Positions 26,601 to 37,460 of a stretch of DNA of 64,000 nt are shown in pieces; position 1 is the stretch's first letter, and each line of letters starts with the position of its first letter. The translations under genes were made by a program, and so were the position numbers. This stretch comes from Piromyces finnis (Eukaryota; Neocallimastigomycota; Neocallimastigomycetes; Neocallimastigales; Neocallimastigaceae), in contig MCFH01000062.1 of the NCBI GenBank assembly GCA_002104945.1, forward strand, positions 1-64,000, in the 5' to 3' direction. The notes under the pieces are model-generated. The model had not been told where the DNA came from, made no database searches, and saw only the letters and a program-made list of their open reading frames with translations.

Positions 26601-27936
26601 CTTGGTTCCAACAAAAATAGAACTAGAAGAGTCCAATCTCTTATCAATACTGCTGTTTTATGGAGTGTCAATAGCTTTCACAATAAAAGTTTTAATAACA
26701 AAGATTTTGTTTTTGAACGAAATTCATTTATTAGTCTGTATGCTCTTACAAGAGATATGAAGATCCCTACCCTTTCAGGTATTTGTGCTGCGCAACAAGT
26801 GAAATGCTTTGTTAAATGGAGAAAATCAAATTGTATAATTAAAAATCTCGTCCGATCTATTCCTCCCATGTCTCATTACTCTTGGGCCAAAGAATCTTGT
26901 TCACTACATAAGAAGCTTATGAAAATAAATATTAAAAGTACTAAAGATATTAGAGAATATTATTGGAATAATAGTAGCCTAAATAATGGAAGTAAAGCCC
27001 TCAGATATACTAACAACAAATTCCTTAATTCAAATCGCCTAATGCATATCGGTCTCAACAAACCTCACTTTAAATTTAGGAATTACCTGGATTATTCGTA
27101 TTCGATGCGGTTATGAAAATACTATCCGAATTGCTATTGTCAGTAATAGAGTTACTCCTGACTGCCCTCGTGTCTGTCCATGTTGCGGATTTGACGAACA
27201 ATCTTTTTACCATTGGATATTAGAATGTTCTGCATTCTCTGAATACAGAGCTTCTTCACTTAGCTTTATTGACGATCTTTTTACCCTTTTTTACAATAAA
27301 TATAAGAACCAATTCATCAAATACTTACTCCCTGAAATGGAAGTAAGAAAGACAATTTATAACTATATTTTTACGTTCCTTCTAGGTGGAACTTTAGCTT
27401 ATGATGAGCTACATATCGATAAGGCGGAACAAAGACATTTGAATGAACAGCTTTACAGTTCATCGGGGTCTCATGTTCCATATGTAGAGGGTCTCGCGGC
27501 TTTTCTTACTAAAACAATCCCTATCATTAGTAGCTCTATGAAGCTACTTTTTGATAGGTTTAGTAAGACACCTAACGTAATCAAGAGCGCCGACGTCGTA
27601 CCGATATGGCAAAGGAACATTTCCAATGTTCCGTACACAGGGTTCAATGTTAGTATTTCCTCAAATTCGAATGAAAACATTATGAACTCATGGGAGAGTT
27701 TAGTGGACACCACACTATCATACCTGATGTTACTTCTTTTTTTTATTTCATTTAATTTATTAGGTAGGGACCAATCCCACACAGTACAAATTGCAGAGTT
27801 CATTGAACTTTTATGCAACTTAAATAATTATTTTATATTTTTTTATATTTATATTTTTATTTATATATATTTTATTATTTTTATTTATTATTTATTATAT
27901 CATTATCAATATGTATTATCACCTAATATTATGTAA
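23637..27936 (+). pseudogene. LINE polyprotein: APE endonuclease, reverse transcriptase, CCHC zinc knuckle; one frameshift
   Basis: The first frame (23637-27116) codes 1159 aa. After an N-terminal region of about 140 residues come the endonuclease motifs NINGWN, CLQEVG, LVGDFNMSA, CIDHIIYN and SDHKPI. Reverse transcriptase blocks follow: NNKAPGPDGIPIEFFK, SIPKKGDLSDCNNYRG, FLDLKKAYDSV, GVRQGCPLSPILFN and the catalytic FADD. The frame breaks near 27070, where CACTTTAAATT carries one more T than the same site in the second copy (CACTTAAATT, about 57130). In the shifted frame the protein continues with the zinc knuckle CPCCGFDEQSFYHWILEC and stays open to 27936, about 1430 aa in all. The reverse transcriptase active site is intact; loss of the zinc knuckle should cripple retrotransposition of this copy. 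Confidence 0.9.
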
Positions 27937-28014
27937 TATCACTAATTAAGTAAGTAAATAAATAAAAGATGTGTATTCTCTTCCTAGTCTAAAAAAAAAA
28001 AAAAAAAAAAAAAA

Positions 28015-28027
28015 ATCTTTTTATTTT
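28015..28027. repeat. 13-bp target-site duplication, right copy
   Basis: ATCTTTTTATTTT directly follows the LINE poly(A) tail and matches 22263-22275. Confidence 0.75.
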
Positions 28028-29341
28028 ATATTACTTAAATTAAAAATATAATAGATAATATATAGAAAGATTTTATTAAAATTTATTTCACACTTGTCAA
28101 AGAAAGAGTTATAAACTTTCCTTTTTTTTTTTCTATAGCTAATTAAAGAAAATCAGTTTGAATTTACTCTGTAGAAAAATTAAATTTTAATTTTATTAAT
28201 TATATAAAATTGAAAGTGTTTTTTTTTTTTTTTTAATAAAATAAAACATTAAAGATAGTTTATTGATATAATTTTTAATAACCTAATATTTTAACAATTT
28301 CATAGTATTATTATAATTAATTTACTTTATGATAATTTTTTTTTTTTCTTAATTTTCCATATCCTATTAAATTTTACTTTTTTTTTTTAATTTATTTTTA
28401 ATTTAATTATTTATGACAAAGTATTGAATATTGAAACAAACTTTATTTATTATAAAATTTTAAAATTTATCCATTTTATATTAAAATAGGAAATACCTTA
28501 AATATTTTTAATGGATGGATAAAAAAAACTTGGTTTATAAAAAAGTAATATTTATTCATATATCCCTTCAATTTTATATATACTTATTAATAAATATTTC
28601 AAAAACTTTATGAATTGGTATGGAATTTATGTGACGATTTGTAGATGATGATAAATAATGAATTGGTATGGAATTTATGTAACGATTTGTAGATGATGAT
28701 AAATAAAGTGTATAAAAATAAATTTTATTCTTTGATAATTAATGAAATAATACTTTTCACAAAATTATATTTAAATAAAAAGAAACATGTAAAATATAAA
28801 GGTTAATAAATATTAAAGGAAAATAGATAAATAATAACTTTTCAATACCAAATACCAAACGATTGAAAATTTTAATTTAAAATTAAAAGTTTAAAGTATA
28901 CCATAATTAAAATATTGTATCCAATTGACAAATTCTGTTTTTTTTTTTTTTTTTTTTTTTTTATATATATATATATAAAAAGATAAAATATACTCAATAA
29001 AGAGGTATAAATTGAAAGAAAATTAAAAAGGGTATTCAATATATAAAATATATAAATATGTTTTTTATTTTAATACTTTATTTAATAACTGAGATATTGA
29101 TTATATATATTTTACACTATTCTATAAATATCTTTTTTTTTTTTTTTTTTAAAAAATTTAAATTTACTTTTATTACTTTTTCATATTTTATATATATTTC
29201 TTTTAACTTTTATTAACATCTATTAATGATTAATGATACACAGTATAGTTTTTGAACTTCATTCTTCTTTTTTTCTTATATAGGCTATAAGTATTAAATA
29301 TTTATGTTTAAAATGTTAAAGTTTGCTTATCCTTTAATTTA
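28028..29341. other. Intergenic with a 48-bp tandem repeat
   Basis: A/T-rich spacer with several T homopolymers (for example 28938-28962 and 29130-29150) and one tandem duplication listed separately. The 3' UTR of the minus-strand MATH gene must lie at its right edge. No coding frame was recognised. Confidence 0.5.
28611..28706. repeat. Two tandem copies of a 48-bp unit
   Basis: The unit tgaattggtatggaatttat... repeats at 28611 and 28659 with a single noticed mismatch (gtgacg against gtaacg). The function is unknown; it may be a recent slippage duplication. Confidence 0.9.
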
Positions 29342-30119
29342 TTATTTTATTACTTTATACTCACCATCTTCATTATCAGGAAGTGGTTTTAAATATTCCT
29401 TAAGGTTGTCTTCTGTAAAAATTATATGCTCATCATTTTTACCTTCTTCTTCAAGTTTAGCTATTATATTTTCGTTATCTACTTTTTTATATAATTGTAT
29501 TGTACTATTTTTTCTAATTGTTTTTTCAAATGTTTTTCCTTCTCCAAAAACTTCATTTTCTTTAATTGAATAACCTTTAAATTCTTTTTTAACTTCATAA
29601 TCTATCAAATATATTATTTAAATTTTAGTGCTCATATATAGGTAGGTGATTATAATATATTTTATTAATAATATTTACTAAGCACTCTCTCTTTAATAAT
29701 AATAATATAAATACATAAAACGCTATCATTTATTTCTATTGGTTTTGTCTCATTATTATTATTGCATATTACACTCCATACTTTTCCTTCTTTTTCAATA
29801 TAATCTTCAATTTTTACACTTTCTGATATATTTTTTTTTATAACTAAATAATTTATATATAATTTCATATATAAAAATAAATTTTGTTAATTTTTTTTTT
29901 TAATTTTATTTTTATATTTATTTTATTAATAATATTTTACTATTATTAAGTACTTACTATAAAAGTTATTTTCTTTATACCCCTGGTTTTGATTTTGAAG
30001 AGATACTACAATCTTATATTTAATATTCTTATTATCTATTTTTGTATTACCATCTTCTGTATTTATTTTGTATATCATATCAATGTTATTATTATTATTT
30101 AATTTCATATCAATTTCCC

Positions 30120-30159
<40 letters not shown>

Positions 30160-32189
30160 TTACAATTAAAACTATATAATATTAAAATTTAAAATAAAAG
30201 TTATTAAATTATATATTTAAACATTACAATTTATAGCCTAATTTATCTAATTTAACTTCTGATGGACATGAATATTTCATCTCATCATCACTTTTTGATA
30301 TTGGATATTTAATATAACCTCCATCAATAACTTCATATTCAATTTCATTATTAATTAAATTTTTTAATTTTTTCTTAAAGTTTTCTATAGTTTAAAAAAA
30401 AAATAAAATAAAATTAATATGTCACTCAATATTTGTAGATATTAAAATAAAAATTAATTTATAAATTAATACTATAAATTATGGTATTTTTAATTATTAC
30501 CTTCTGTTATATTTGTAAATGTTATACTATCTTTTTTTACATAATTATTTGTTAGAATATATGCTTTATTTATTATTATTTTATTTATGATAATAATTGC
30601 TTCATACAAAAAATATAAAAATACTATACCACTTTTATTATAAACACGAATATTTAGCCCAACATTAAAGGATAAGTCTAAATCAGCTAATTTAATAAAT
30701 TTTTCAAATCCAATTTTTCCAATATGAAAATTATATTTGTATTGAGTAGGTGTATCTATAATAATACATTAAAATATCAATTAATATTATATATTAAAAA
30801 ATGTGAATACACATTTATTATTAAAATTACATCTTAAAATTCCTTTTGTATTTTCGTTATTATCATATACAACAAATACAAATTGAATATATATATTATC
30901 ATCATCACTTAAAAAATTATCAACATCTTTATTTCTTAAATATAGAGATAAATATTCTTCATTATCATCATAAAATTTTCCTAAAATTATACACCTTTAT
31001 ATATTTATTGAAATTAGATATTTTTATTGAAATTAAAATATTTAATATATTTATTTACCATTTATAGCCGTCGTCTGTATCTTTATCAATATCTTTTGTT
31101 ACTAATTTATTATTAACTAGATTTTTAAAATCACTATCTTCAATTTTACATTCATAATATCCTTGGTAAATAATATCACTTCTATCTACTTTAAGAAATA
31201 ATTGACTACTTTCATAAATCTTTTCATTTTCTTTAATATTAATTTTTTTATAAATGCCATTTAGTAAAAAAAATATAAACAAGTATTTTACAAAATATAA
31301 ATATCTTTGTGTTTAAATTATATTAAAGTTTATATTTTATATATTATTAAACTTCTAACCTTCCATATATTTTATTTTCACAGTAATAGTATTAAAAAGC
31401 TTTTTATTTTTCTTTTTAATATTAAATGGGAAATTTACATCTTCACCATTATCAAGGTAATGAATTCTTGAATCTTTATAATAAATTTTAATATAATATT
31501 AATATATAAGTATAAAAATATACTAACGAACTTTTTTTTTTATTATTTTAATATATACTTTTAACTAACCCTTTTTTGTAAAAAGTGTTTTATTATTTTT
31601 TTTAAATTCATATGAACTAATAAATGTTATGGGATTATTTTTATTATCACGTTTTAATTGAATCGAAATATTATTTTTATCATTTTTTAATACTATTTTA
31701 TTAATCCTGAAAAAATATTATAATTAATATGTATCAATATTAATATTAATATTGTTATTCATATGGAGATAATATGTTTAATAGAATTACCAATTTTTTT
31801 TTTTATTGCTTTCACTTTTTTTTTTTATTATTTATATATATAAATAGGTTATATTTATATAAAAATAGATAAAAATAATTAATCTCCATATTTAATATAT
31901 ATCATTTAAATATTTATTTTATTTTTCTATAAATAATACCTAGATTCTTTATCCTCTCCTCTATCATTCAAGATATGATAATTAAAAATAATTATATTAA
32001 TTTGAATATTAATACTGTATATAATAATAATAAATATTAAAATATTTACATGGATATATATTCATTATTTTCCAAAAGCTTTTGAATATTTTTATCGATT
32101 TTAAAAGATTTTGTACTTGAAAAATTTGTAAGAATATTATGTTCATTATCTGAATCATCAATATTTATTGTTTTTTCGCTATCTGACAT
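29342..32189 (-). CDS. MATH (TRAF-like) domain protein, 12 exons, 570 aa
   Basis: Exons inferred on the minus strand: 32189-32050, 32014-31940, 31706-31570, 31473-31360, 31230-31059, 30994-30831, 30755-30630, 30563-30501, 30384-30228, 30118-29958, 29822-29679 and 29601-29342. All eleven junctions have GT donors and AG acceptors and keep phase through 1713 nt, which is strong internal support. There is no signal peptide; it is charged, Lys/Asn/Glu-rich and probably cytosolic. Residues about 205-310 have the MATH pattern: GYKW..ILG, EEYLSLYLRN, NIYIQFVFVVYDN, YNFHIGKIGFEKFIKL and LNIRVYN. Flanking parts hold weaker repeats (FKK.LKNLINN, F(K)NLVNNKL). MATH domains bind partner proteins; no RING, BTB or protease domain is seen. 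The splice at 31059/30994 works only with an AAG acceptor. Confidence 0.75.
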
Positions 32190-32786
32190 AATTAATTAAA
32201 CAATTTATATATTAAAATTTCCTTAAAAAAAAAAACAATACAAAAAGTACTTTAAGTTTTTATATATTTGAAAGAAAAAATTATATTCTATATTATTAAA
32301 AACAATAATTAAATTTAACAATGTTTCTTGTATTGAGTATTGTTTACTATAATAAAGAATATTTTAACTTTTAAAGAAAAAGTGGTACAAATATTTTAAC
32401 CACCAATGAAATTCTATATAAAAAAATCTAAAATTTACAATTATACATTAAATAAGGATTAAAATTTTATGATATACATAATAGTACTGCTATAATCTGT
32501 TTTATCAAGCTTAATTTTTCAAAATACAGCAATAGCATTTATATATATATATTTTTCTACATTTTCTGATATTATATACTTAATTATGCATTCTCATTAA
32601 TTTATATTTTATAAAAAGTAGTACCAAGTAAATAACACTATTAAACATATTTTAAATAATCTAATAATTATTTAATAAAAAAAAGTATATTCAAATTAAT
32701 AAAATTAAAAAATAAAATCATTTATATAATTCCATTAATATTATCATTAACATTATTATTTGTATAAAATTTACACTCTTATATGA

Positions 32787-32838
<52 letters not shown>

Positions 32839-33499
32839 AGATATTATTTATTAAAAATTATTTCTAAATTTTTTTTTATGTTATTGCTGTTGTAGACGTT
32901 TCAGTACTCTATAATTTTTGATAATTTAAATAAAACTTAAAAATACAAAGTAAAAAAAAAATATTAATTTTATTTCAGAAAACTCGAAATACTAAGAAAA
33001 AGATATAATATGTAATTTTTTTTTATTTTATCATTGATATTTATATTGATGAATTATAAGTCATATCTTTGGAAGGGCTTAATTCTTGCCAGTCATACCA
33101 TAAATATAGGTTAGAATGGTTAAAAGTTGAAATTTATAGATAATTAAAAAAAAAAAAACGGTTTTACATTTAATTTATATATTTATGGTATTTTAATATT
33201 ACTATTAAAATAAAAAAGCAAATATTTTATATTTTAATATATTTTTTTGGATTTAATAATTATAAATATTTCAATTAATAAAATACATAATCAGAAACAA
33301 CTAAAGTTTTATAATTTATATTGCTATATAAAAATATAAAATATAAAATTGGCTTTATAAAAAAAGATAAAGTTTTTATTTTTATTTTATTAGTAATATT
33401 TTTGTAAAATAATATTATTTAATTATTTAATTAAATATTTAATTACATTAAAAACATTTATAATAATTAATATTAATTTACTCTATACAATTGTTTTAT
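32190..33499. other. Intergenic with (ATT)n microsatellite
   Basis: A/T-rich spacer between the MATH gene and the first GTPase. It contains an ATT array of about 45 bp at 32790-32836 and no coding frame. A patch of more balanced composition at 33062-33110 (tttggaagggcttaattctt) could not be assigned. Confidence 0.5.
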
Positions 33500-36451
33500 T
33501 CAAACCATTTTGGATTTTCTTTTAAATGAGGTGACATGTCTAATAAAGTTAAAGTTACTACTTTCATTTATTCTGTTTGCTCCTGGACTGTCAACAATAC
33601 AATTAAAATATGGATAATTCATATTTATTTCGTTATATATATATATTTTTATATTCTCTTCATTGGGTGCTTTATTATTATTATTTTGAAAAAAGGTTTG
33701 CAAAGCATTTAAATACATTGTTCCTAAATTTTTAATTATTACATATATATCTTCTTTGGTATTATTATCAATGGATTTATTAGTATATCTATTCAATATA
33801 TTTTTAATTCTTTTCTTAAATTCATATTTATTTTCACCAAATAAGTAAAAAATTAGGTTATTAATTAATTTATATGATAATGTTAATCCATATAATCCAG
33901 AAATTTCAGTTATCATATTAACACCGTTAATAATAATGTTATTGATATCATTAGAATTTCTTATTTCGTTTTCATAAATTTTAATAATGGTATTTCCTCT
34001 ATTCATTTTTAATTCCAAATTAACTTTTTGTGATATAGATAATCCAATTGAGCCCATATTTTCATATGAAATTTCATCGAATGTAGTATTTATTAATTTT
34101 TCTAATATTTTTGGTTTAATTTCTGTTTTACTATTTTCTTTATTATAAACTCCTTGTACTCTGACTACATTTATTTCATAATTGAAAGATTCTCTAATAC
34201 TATTTTGTAAATGAACACAATCTGAAAGTTTAGTGATTATCGCAATCACTGGCATGTAGTTATGAAGCATTCTTATTAACTCTTCTTCCTCCTCCTCGAT
34301 CCATAATGTACAGTCTTCTATACAAATCCATGCAATATGAATCATTTCTCTTTCAATTTTATTTTTTTGGCGTTCATTAATTAATTTTTTAAGATCGCTT
34401 ATAATTTGTTTATAGTTCCTTTTTTCAGGACCATCAATATTAATTATTGAGAGAGGAATTTCTTCCTGTGAAATTTCTTGAATTTCATTTGTAATATTCT
34501 TTTTATTACCTAGAGTACCAAGTTTGTTGTAAAAAATGGAATCAATTAAAGTTTTTTTTCCTACACCTGTTTTACCTGCTATTAGAATATTAATTCTTTC
34601 TGTGTCTTTTTTGAATTTTTCAACGGCACTTTTAACTATTTTTGCTAGTTCAAAATCAATATCACTTGATATATTAATATTAATAATATCGTTAATGATA
34701 TTGCTTATTTCATCTTTTAATTTATTCGAATGATTAAACTTATCATCATTGCTTTCAGTTGTAAGTGAGGGCATACATGACTCACGCCTATAGGATGCCT
34801 TAGAATTGTTTTTCTTGAAATTATCATCATTACCTTCAGTTATAAATGAAGGCATACATGATTCTCGCCTATAGGATGCCTTAGAATTAATTTTCTTCAT
34901 TGGTGAATCAATTAAAAGGTTTTCAATTTTTTGATGTATAATATTATTTGTGAAATTCACTAATTCTATAAGATTTTTTGGTTTTATTTCGTAATCATTA
35001 ATCTTAACATATATAGATTGAACACGTATAACATTAATTTCCGGGAATAATTGATTAAATCTATTTCTTAATCCAGTATCAAATTCAAGTTTAGTAATTA
35101 CTACAATAACTGGCATATGTTCTATAAGCATTCTTATTAATTTTTTTTCGTTGGAATCAATAAATTGATTAGATTCTTCTTTACAAAGCCATGCAACACG
35201 AATACGCTTATTTGTATCGTTTTTTCTTTGTTTGATGAGTTGGTTATATTTTTCTATTTCGATATTTCCAGTAGTATCAATTATAGAAACTGGAATATTT
35301 TCAGTTGAATATTCTTTAATTTCATTTATAATTATATCTTCACTATGAATATCTGATAGACTTTTATCAAATATAGCTTTAATTAATGTACTTTTTCCTA
35401 CATTAGAATTACCAACTACTAAAATATTAATGTTGCCTATATCTTTTCTAAACTTATCTATTGGTTTTTCCGAAATATGGGAAAATATATTATTATTATT
35501 GTTTTGTATATTATTATTATTATTGGGTTTATTAACCTTAATTTCATCTAATTCAACTAAATTATTTTTTATCTCAGAAAACGCTAAATCTAAATTGAAA
35601 CTGTCACTATCACTACCACTTGAAAAGTCCAAATTTATATCATCATCATCATCATCTTCTTTTTCATTATCTAACGATATGTTTATTCCATTTTCTTCTT
35701 TTTCTTTTGATAAATCCAAGTTTATTTCAAAACTATCATTATCACTATCATTTTCACTATCACTTGAAAAGTCCAAATTTATATCATCATCATCTTCTTC
35801 TTCTTCTTCATCATCATTATCTAATGATATATTTATGCCATTTTCTTCTTTTTCTTTTGATAAATCCAAGTTTATTTCAAAACTATCATTATCACTATCA
35901 TTTTCACTATCACTTGAAAAGTCCAAATTTATATCATCATCATCATCTTCTTCTTCTTCATCATCATTATCTAATGATATATTTATGCCATTTTCTTCTT
36001 TTTCTTTTGATAAATCCAAGTTTATTTCAAAACTATCATTATCACTATCATTTTCACTATCACTTGAAAAGTCCAAATTTATATCATCATCATCTTCTTC
36101 TTCTTCTTCATCATCATTATCTAATGATATATTTATGCCATTTTCTTCTATTTCTTTTGATAAATCCAGGTTTATTTCAAAACTATCATCACTATCACTT
36201 TCACTACCACTTGAAAAGTCCAAATTTATATCATCATCCTCTTCTTCTTTTAATATATCTATTTTTATATTATATTTATTATCATAAGAATTTATATTTG
36301 TATCATTATAACTTTCATCGTTTGAAGAACACATTTCTATATTTTTTTCTTTTGAAAGTTCTATATCAGTATTCTCATTTGAGTTATTTTTCATATTATT
36401 ATCTATTTTTATTTTTGTTATATTATTATTTATTTTTGTAAGAAATTTCAT
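33500..36451 (-). CDS. Two-G-domain P-loop GTPase with acidic 50-residue repeats
   Basis: A 983-aa protein coded without introns, ending in TGA. Residues about 70-285 are an Asp/Glu/Ser-rich tract built from an exact 50-residue repeat (cores SFEINLDLSKEKEENGINIS and DDDDINLDFSSDSENDSD). G domain 1 (about 340-500) has GNSNVGKS (347-354), IIDTTG and VITKLEFD. A linker holds a duplicated 24-residue segment (NSKASYRRESCMPS.. twice). G domain 2 (about 615-800) is degenerate: the P-loop is GKTGVGKK with Lys in place of the Mg-coordinating Ser/Thr, and switch II reads INIDG without the first Asp of DxxG. A helical region follows. It is the most divergent of five paralogues in this cluster. I infer a GTPase/pseudo-GTPase tandem, possibly regulatory. 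It is probably cytosolic, with no signal peptide. Confidence 0.85.
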   Translation of the reverse strand: MKFLTKINNNITKIKIDNNMKNNSNENTDIELSKEKNIEMCSSNDESYNDTNINSYDNKYNIKIDILKEEEDDDINLDFSSGSESDSDDSFEINLDLSKEIEENGINISLDNDDEEEEEDDDDINLDFSSDSENDSDNDSFEINLDLSKEKEENGINISLDNDDEEEEDDDDDINLDFSSDSENDSDNDSFEINLDLSKEKEENGINISLDNDDEEEEEDDDDINLDFSSDSENDSDNDSFEINLDLSKEKEENGINISLDNEKEDDDDDDINLDFSSGSDSDSFNLDLAFSEIKNNLVELDEIKVNKPNNNNNIQNNNNNIFSHISEKPIDKFRKDIGNINILVVGNSNVGKSTLIKAIFDKSLSDIHSEDIIINEIKEYSTENIPVSIIDTTGNIEIEKYNQLIKQRKNDTNKRIRVAWLCKEESNQFIDSNEKKLIRMLIEHMPVIVVITKLEFDTGLRNRFNQLFPEINVIRVQSIYVKINDYEIKPKNLIELVNFTNNIIHQKIENLLIDSPMKKINSKASYRRESCMPSFITEGNDDNFKKNNSKASYRRESCMPSLTTESNDDKFNHSNKLKDEISNIINDIININISSDIDFELAKIVKSAVEKFKKDTERINILIAGKTGVGKKTLIDSIFYNKLGTLGNKKNITNEIQEISQEEIPLSIINIDGPEKRNYKQIISDLKKLINERQKNKIEREMIHIAWICIEDCTLWIEEEEEELIRMLHNYMPVIAIITKLSDCVHLQNSIRESFNYEINVVRVQGVYNKENSKTEIKPKILEKLINTTFDEISYENMGSIGLSISQKVNLELKMNRGNTIIKIYENEIRNSNDINNIIINGVNMITEISGLYGLTLSYKLINNLIFYLFGENKYEFKKRIKNILNRYTNKSIDNNTKEDIYVIIKNLGTMYLNALQTFFQNNNNKAPNEENIKIYIYNEINMNYPYFNCIVDSPGANRINESSNFNFIRHVTSFKRKSKMV
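35635..36235 (-). repeat. 150-bp coding tandem repeat (acidic region of GTPase)
   Basis: About four copies with an exact 150-bp period encode the acidic 50-residue repeats. Internal copies are nearly identical at the DNA level, indicating recent expansion or homogenisation. Asp/Glu-rich stretches vary by one codon between copies. Confidence 0.9.
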
Positions 36452-37460
36452 ATATTAAATATTATTTAAAATATTTAATAGTATAATTATAAATATTATT
36501 TAATAATATTTAATACAACATGAATATTTTTTTTATGATAAACTTTTTTAATAATTTTTATGAAAAAATAAAATTATAATTATTGATATGTATTAATAAA
36601 ATGCAAATTATTGTAATATTTTCAACATTTATCATATATATTCATATATTAATATTATGTATCTAGGTTATTCATTTGAATAAATAACAATTTTAAAAAA
36701 CTCTAAATAATTATATAATTCACTTTAATATAATTATTTTAAATTGTTATAAAACTTATAATTTTCTTTATTATTATAAATACCATCTAAATTAAATATT
36801 TCCCATAGTAAAGTATTAAAAAATTATGGGTAAAAAGTTTAATAATTTTATATATTTATTTATAATTTATAAAAATAATGGGATTAAAACTAAAAGTAAA
36901 TTTTATAATAAAGTTAAAATTTATTTATTTTTATGCTTAAAATAAAAAAAAAATTTAAATAATATTTTTAATATAATCGATTATTTTATTTAAATTTGTT
37001 TTTTTAATAGCAAAAATTATTTATTATTATATTTAATTTTCATTTTTTATTTGGTTATATACAATTATACTTAAGATAATATTCTTTAGATTTATTTTTT
37101 ATTTATTATCATAGTATTAAAAACTTATTATAGAGATATAATTTTTTGATATTTCATAATTCTAAGATTTAAAATGATTTTATAATAATTATTTACATAT
37201 AATATCATTGCAATAGTATTGATTATGCAGTATTAAAATATTTAAAATAATAATTTTATAATATTAAAATATACTTTATCACAAATATATTGTATAAAAA
37301 TATTTATTTAAAATAAAAAGAAATATTATTATTATTATTATTTTTTTGCATTTATAAAAGTAAATTTATTTTCTATATAGTCAAAATGTTATAAATAAAC
37401 TGTATTTTTTTAAACGAAATAATTAGTTATTTATTATTTAAATATTTATATTATTATTTA
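36452..37460. other. Intergenic, no gene seen
   Basis: A/T-rich spacer between GTPase paralogues 1 and 2; no feature recognised beyond homopolymer tracts. Confidence 0.5.

Larger units (their letters stand above)
22276..28014 (+). mobile_element. Non-LTR retrotransposon (LINE), ~5.7 kb, near full length
   Basis: The element runs from a tandemly repeated 5' region (about 22286) to a poly(A) tail (27991-28014) and is flanked by a 13-bp direct duplication. It encodes one large frame with an APE-type endonuclease, a reverse transcriptase and a C-terminal CCHC zinc knuckle. Its base composition is clearly less A/T-rich than the host DNA. The 5' UTR is long (22286-23636). The 3' UTR (27937-27990) is short and ends in ttcctagtct before the tail. 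A second, truncated copy of the same 3' end occurs at 57059-57387. The clade (Tad, L1 or Jockey-like) cannot be settled by eye. Confidence 0.93.

Noticed and set aside
27337-27936. 199-aa frame after the LINE reverse transcriptase as a separate gene
   Set aside because: It is the C-terminal continuation of the LINE polyprotein after the one-base frameshift; the frame is open upstream of its first Met into the zinc knuckle.
30846-31067. Plus-strand His/Tyr-rich 73-aa frame
   Set aside because: Antisense of MATH-gene exon 6; the minus-strand reading is supported by domain pattern and splice phase.
35430-36441. Plus-strand Ser-rich and His/Leu-rich frames of 270-285 codons
   Set aside because: They are shadows of the acidic Asp/Glu/Ser repeats of the minus-strand GTPase.
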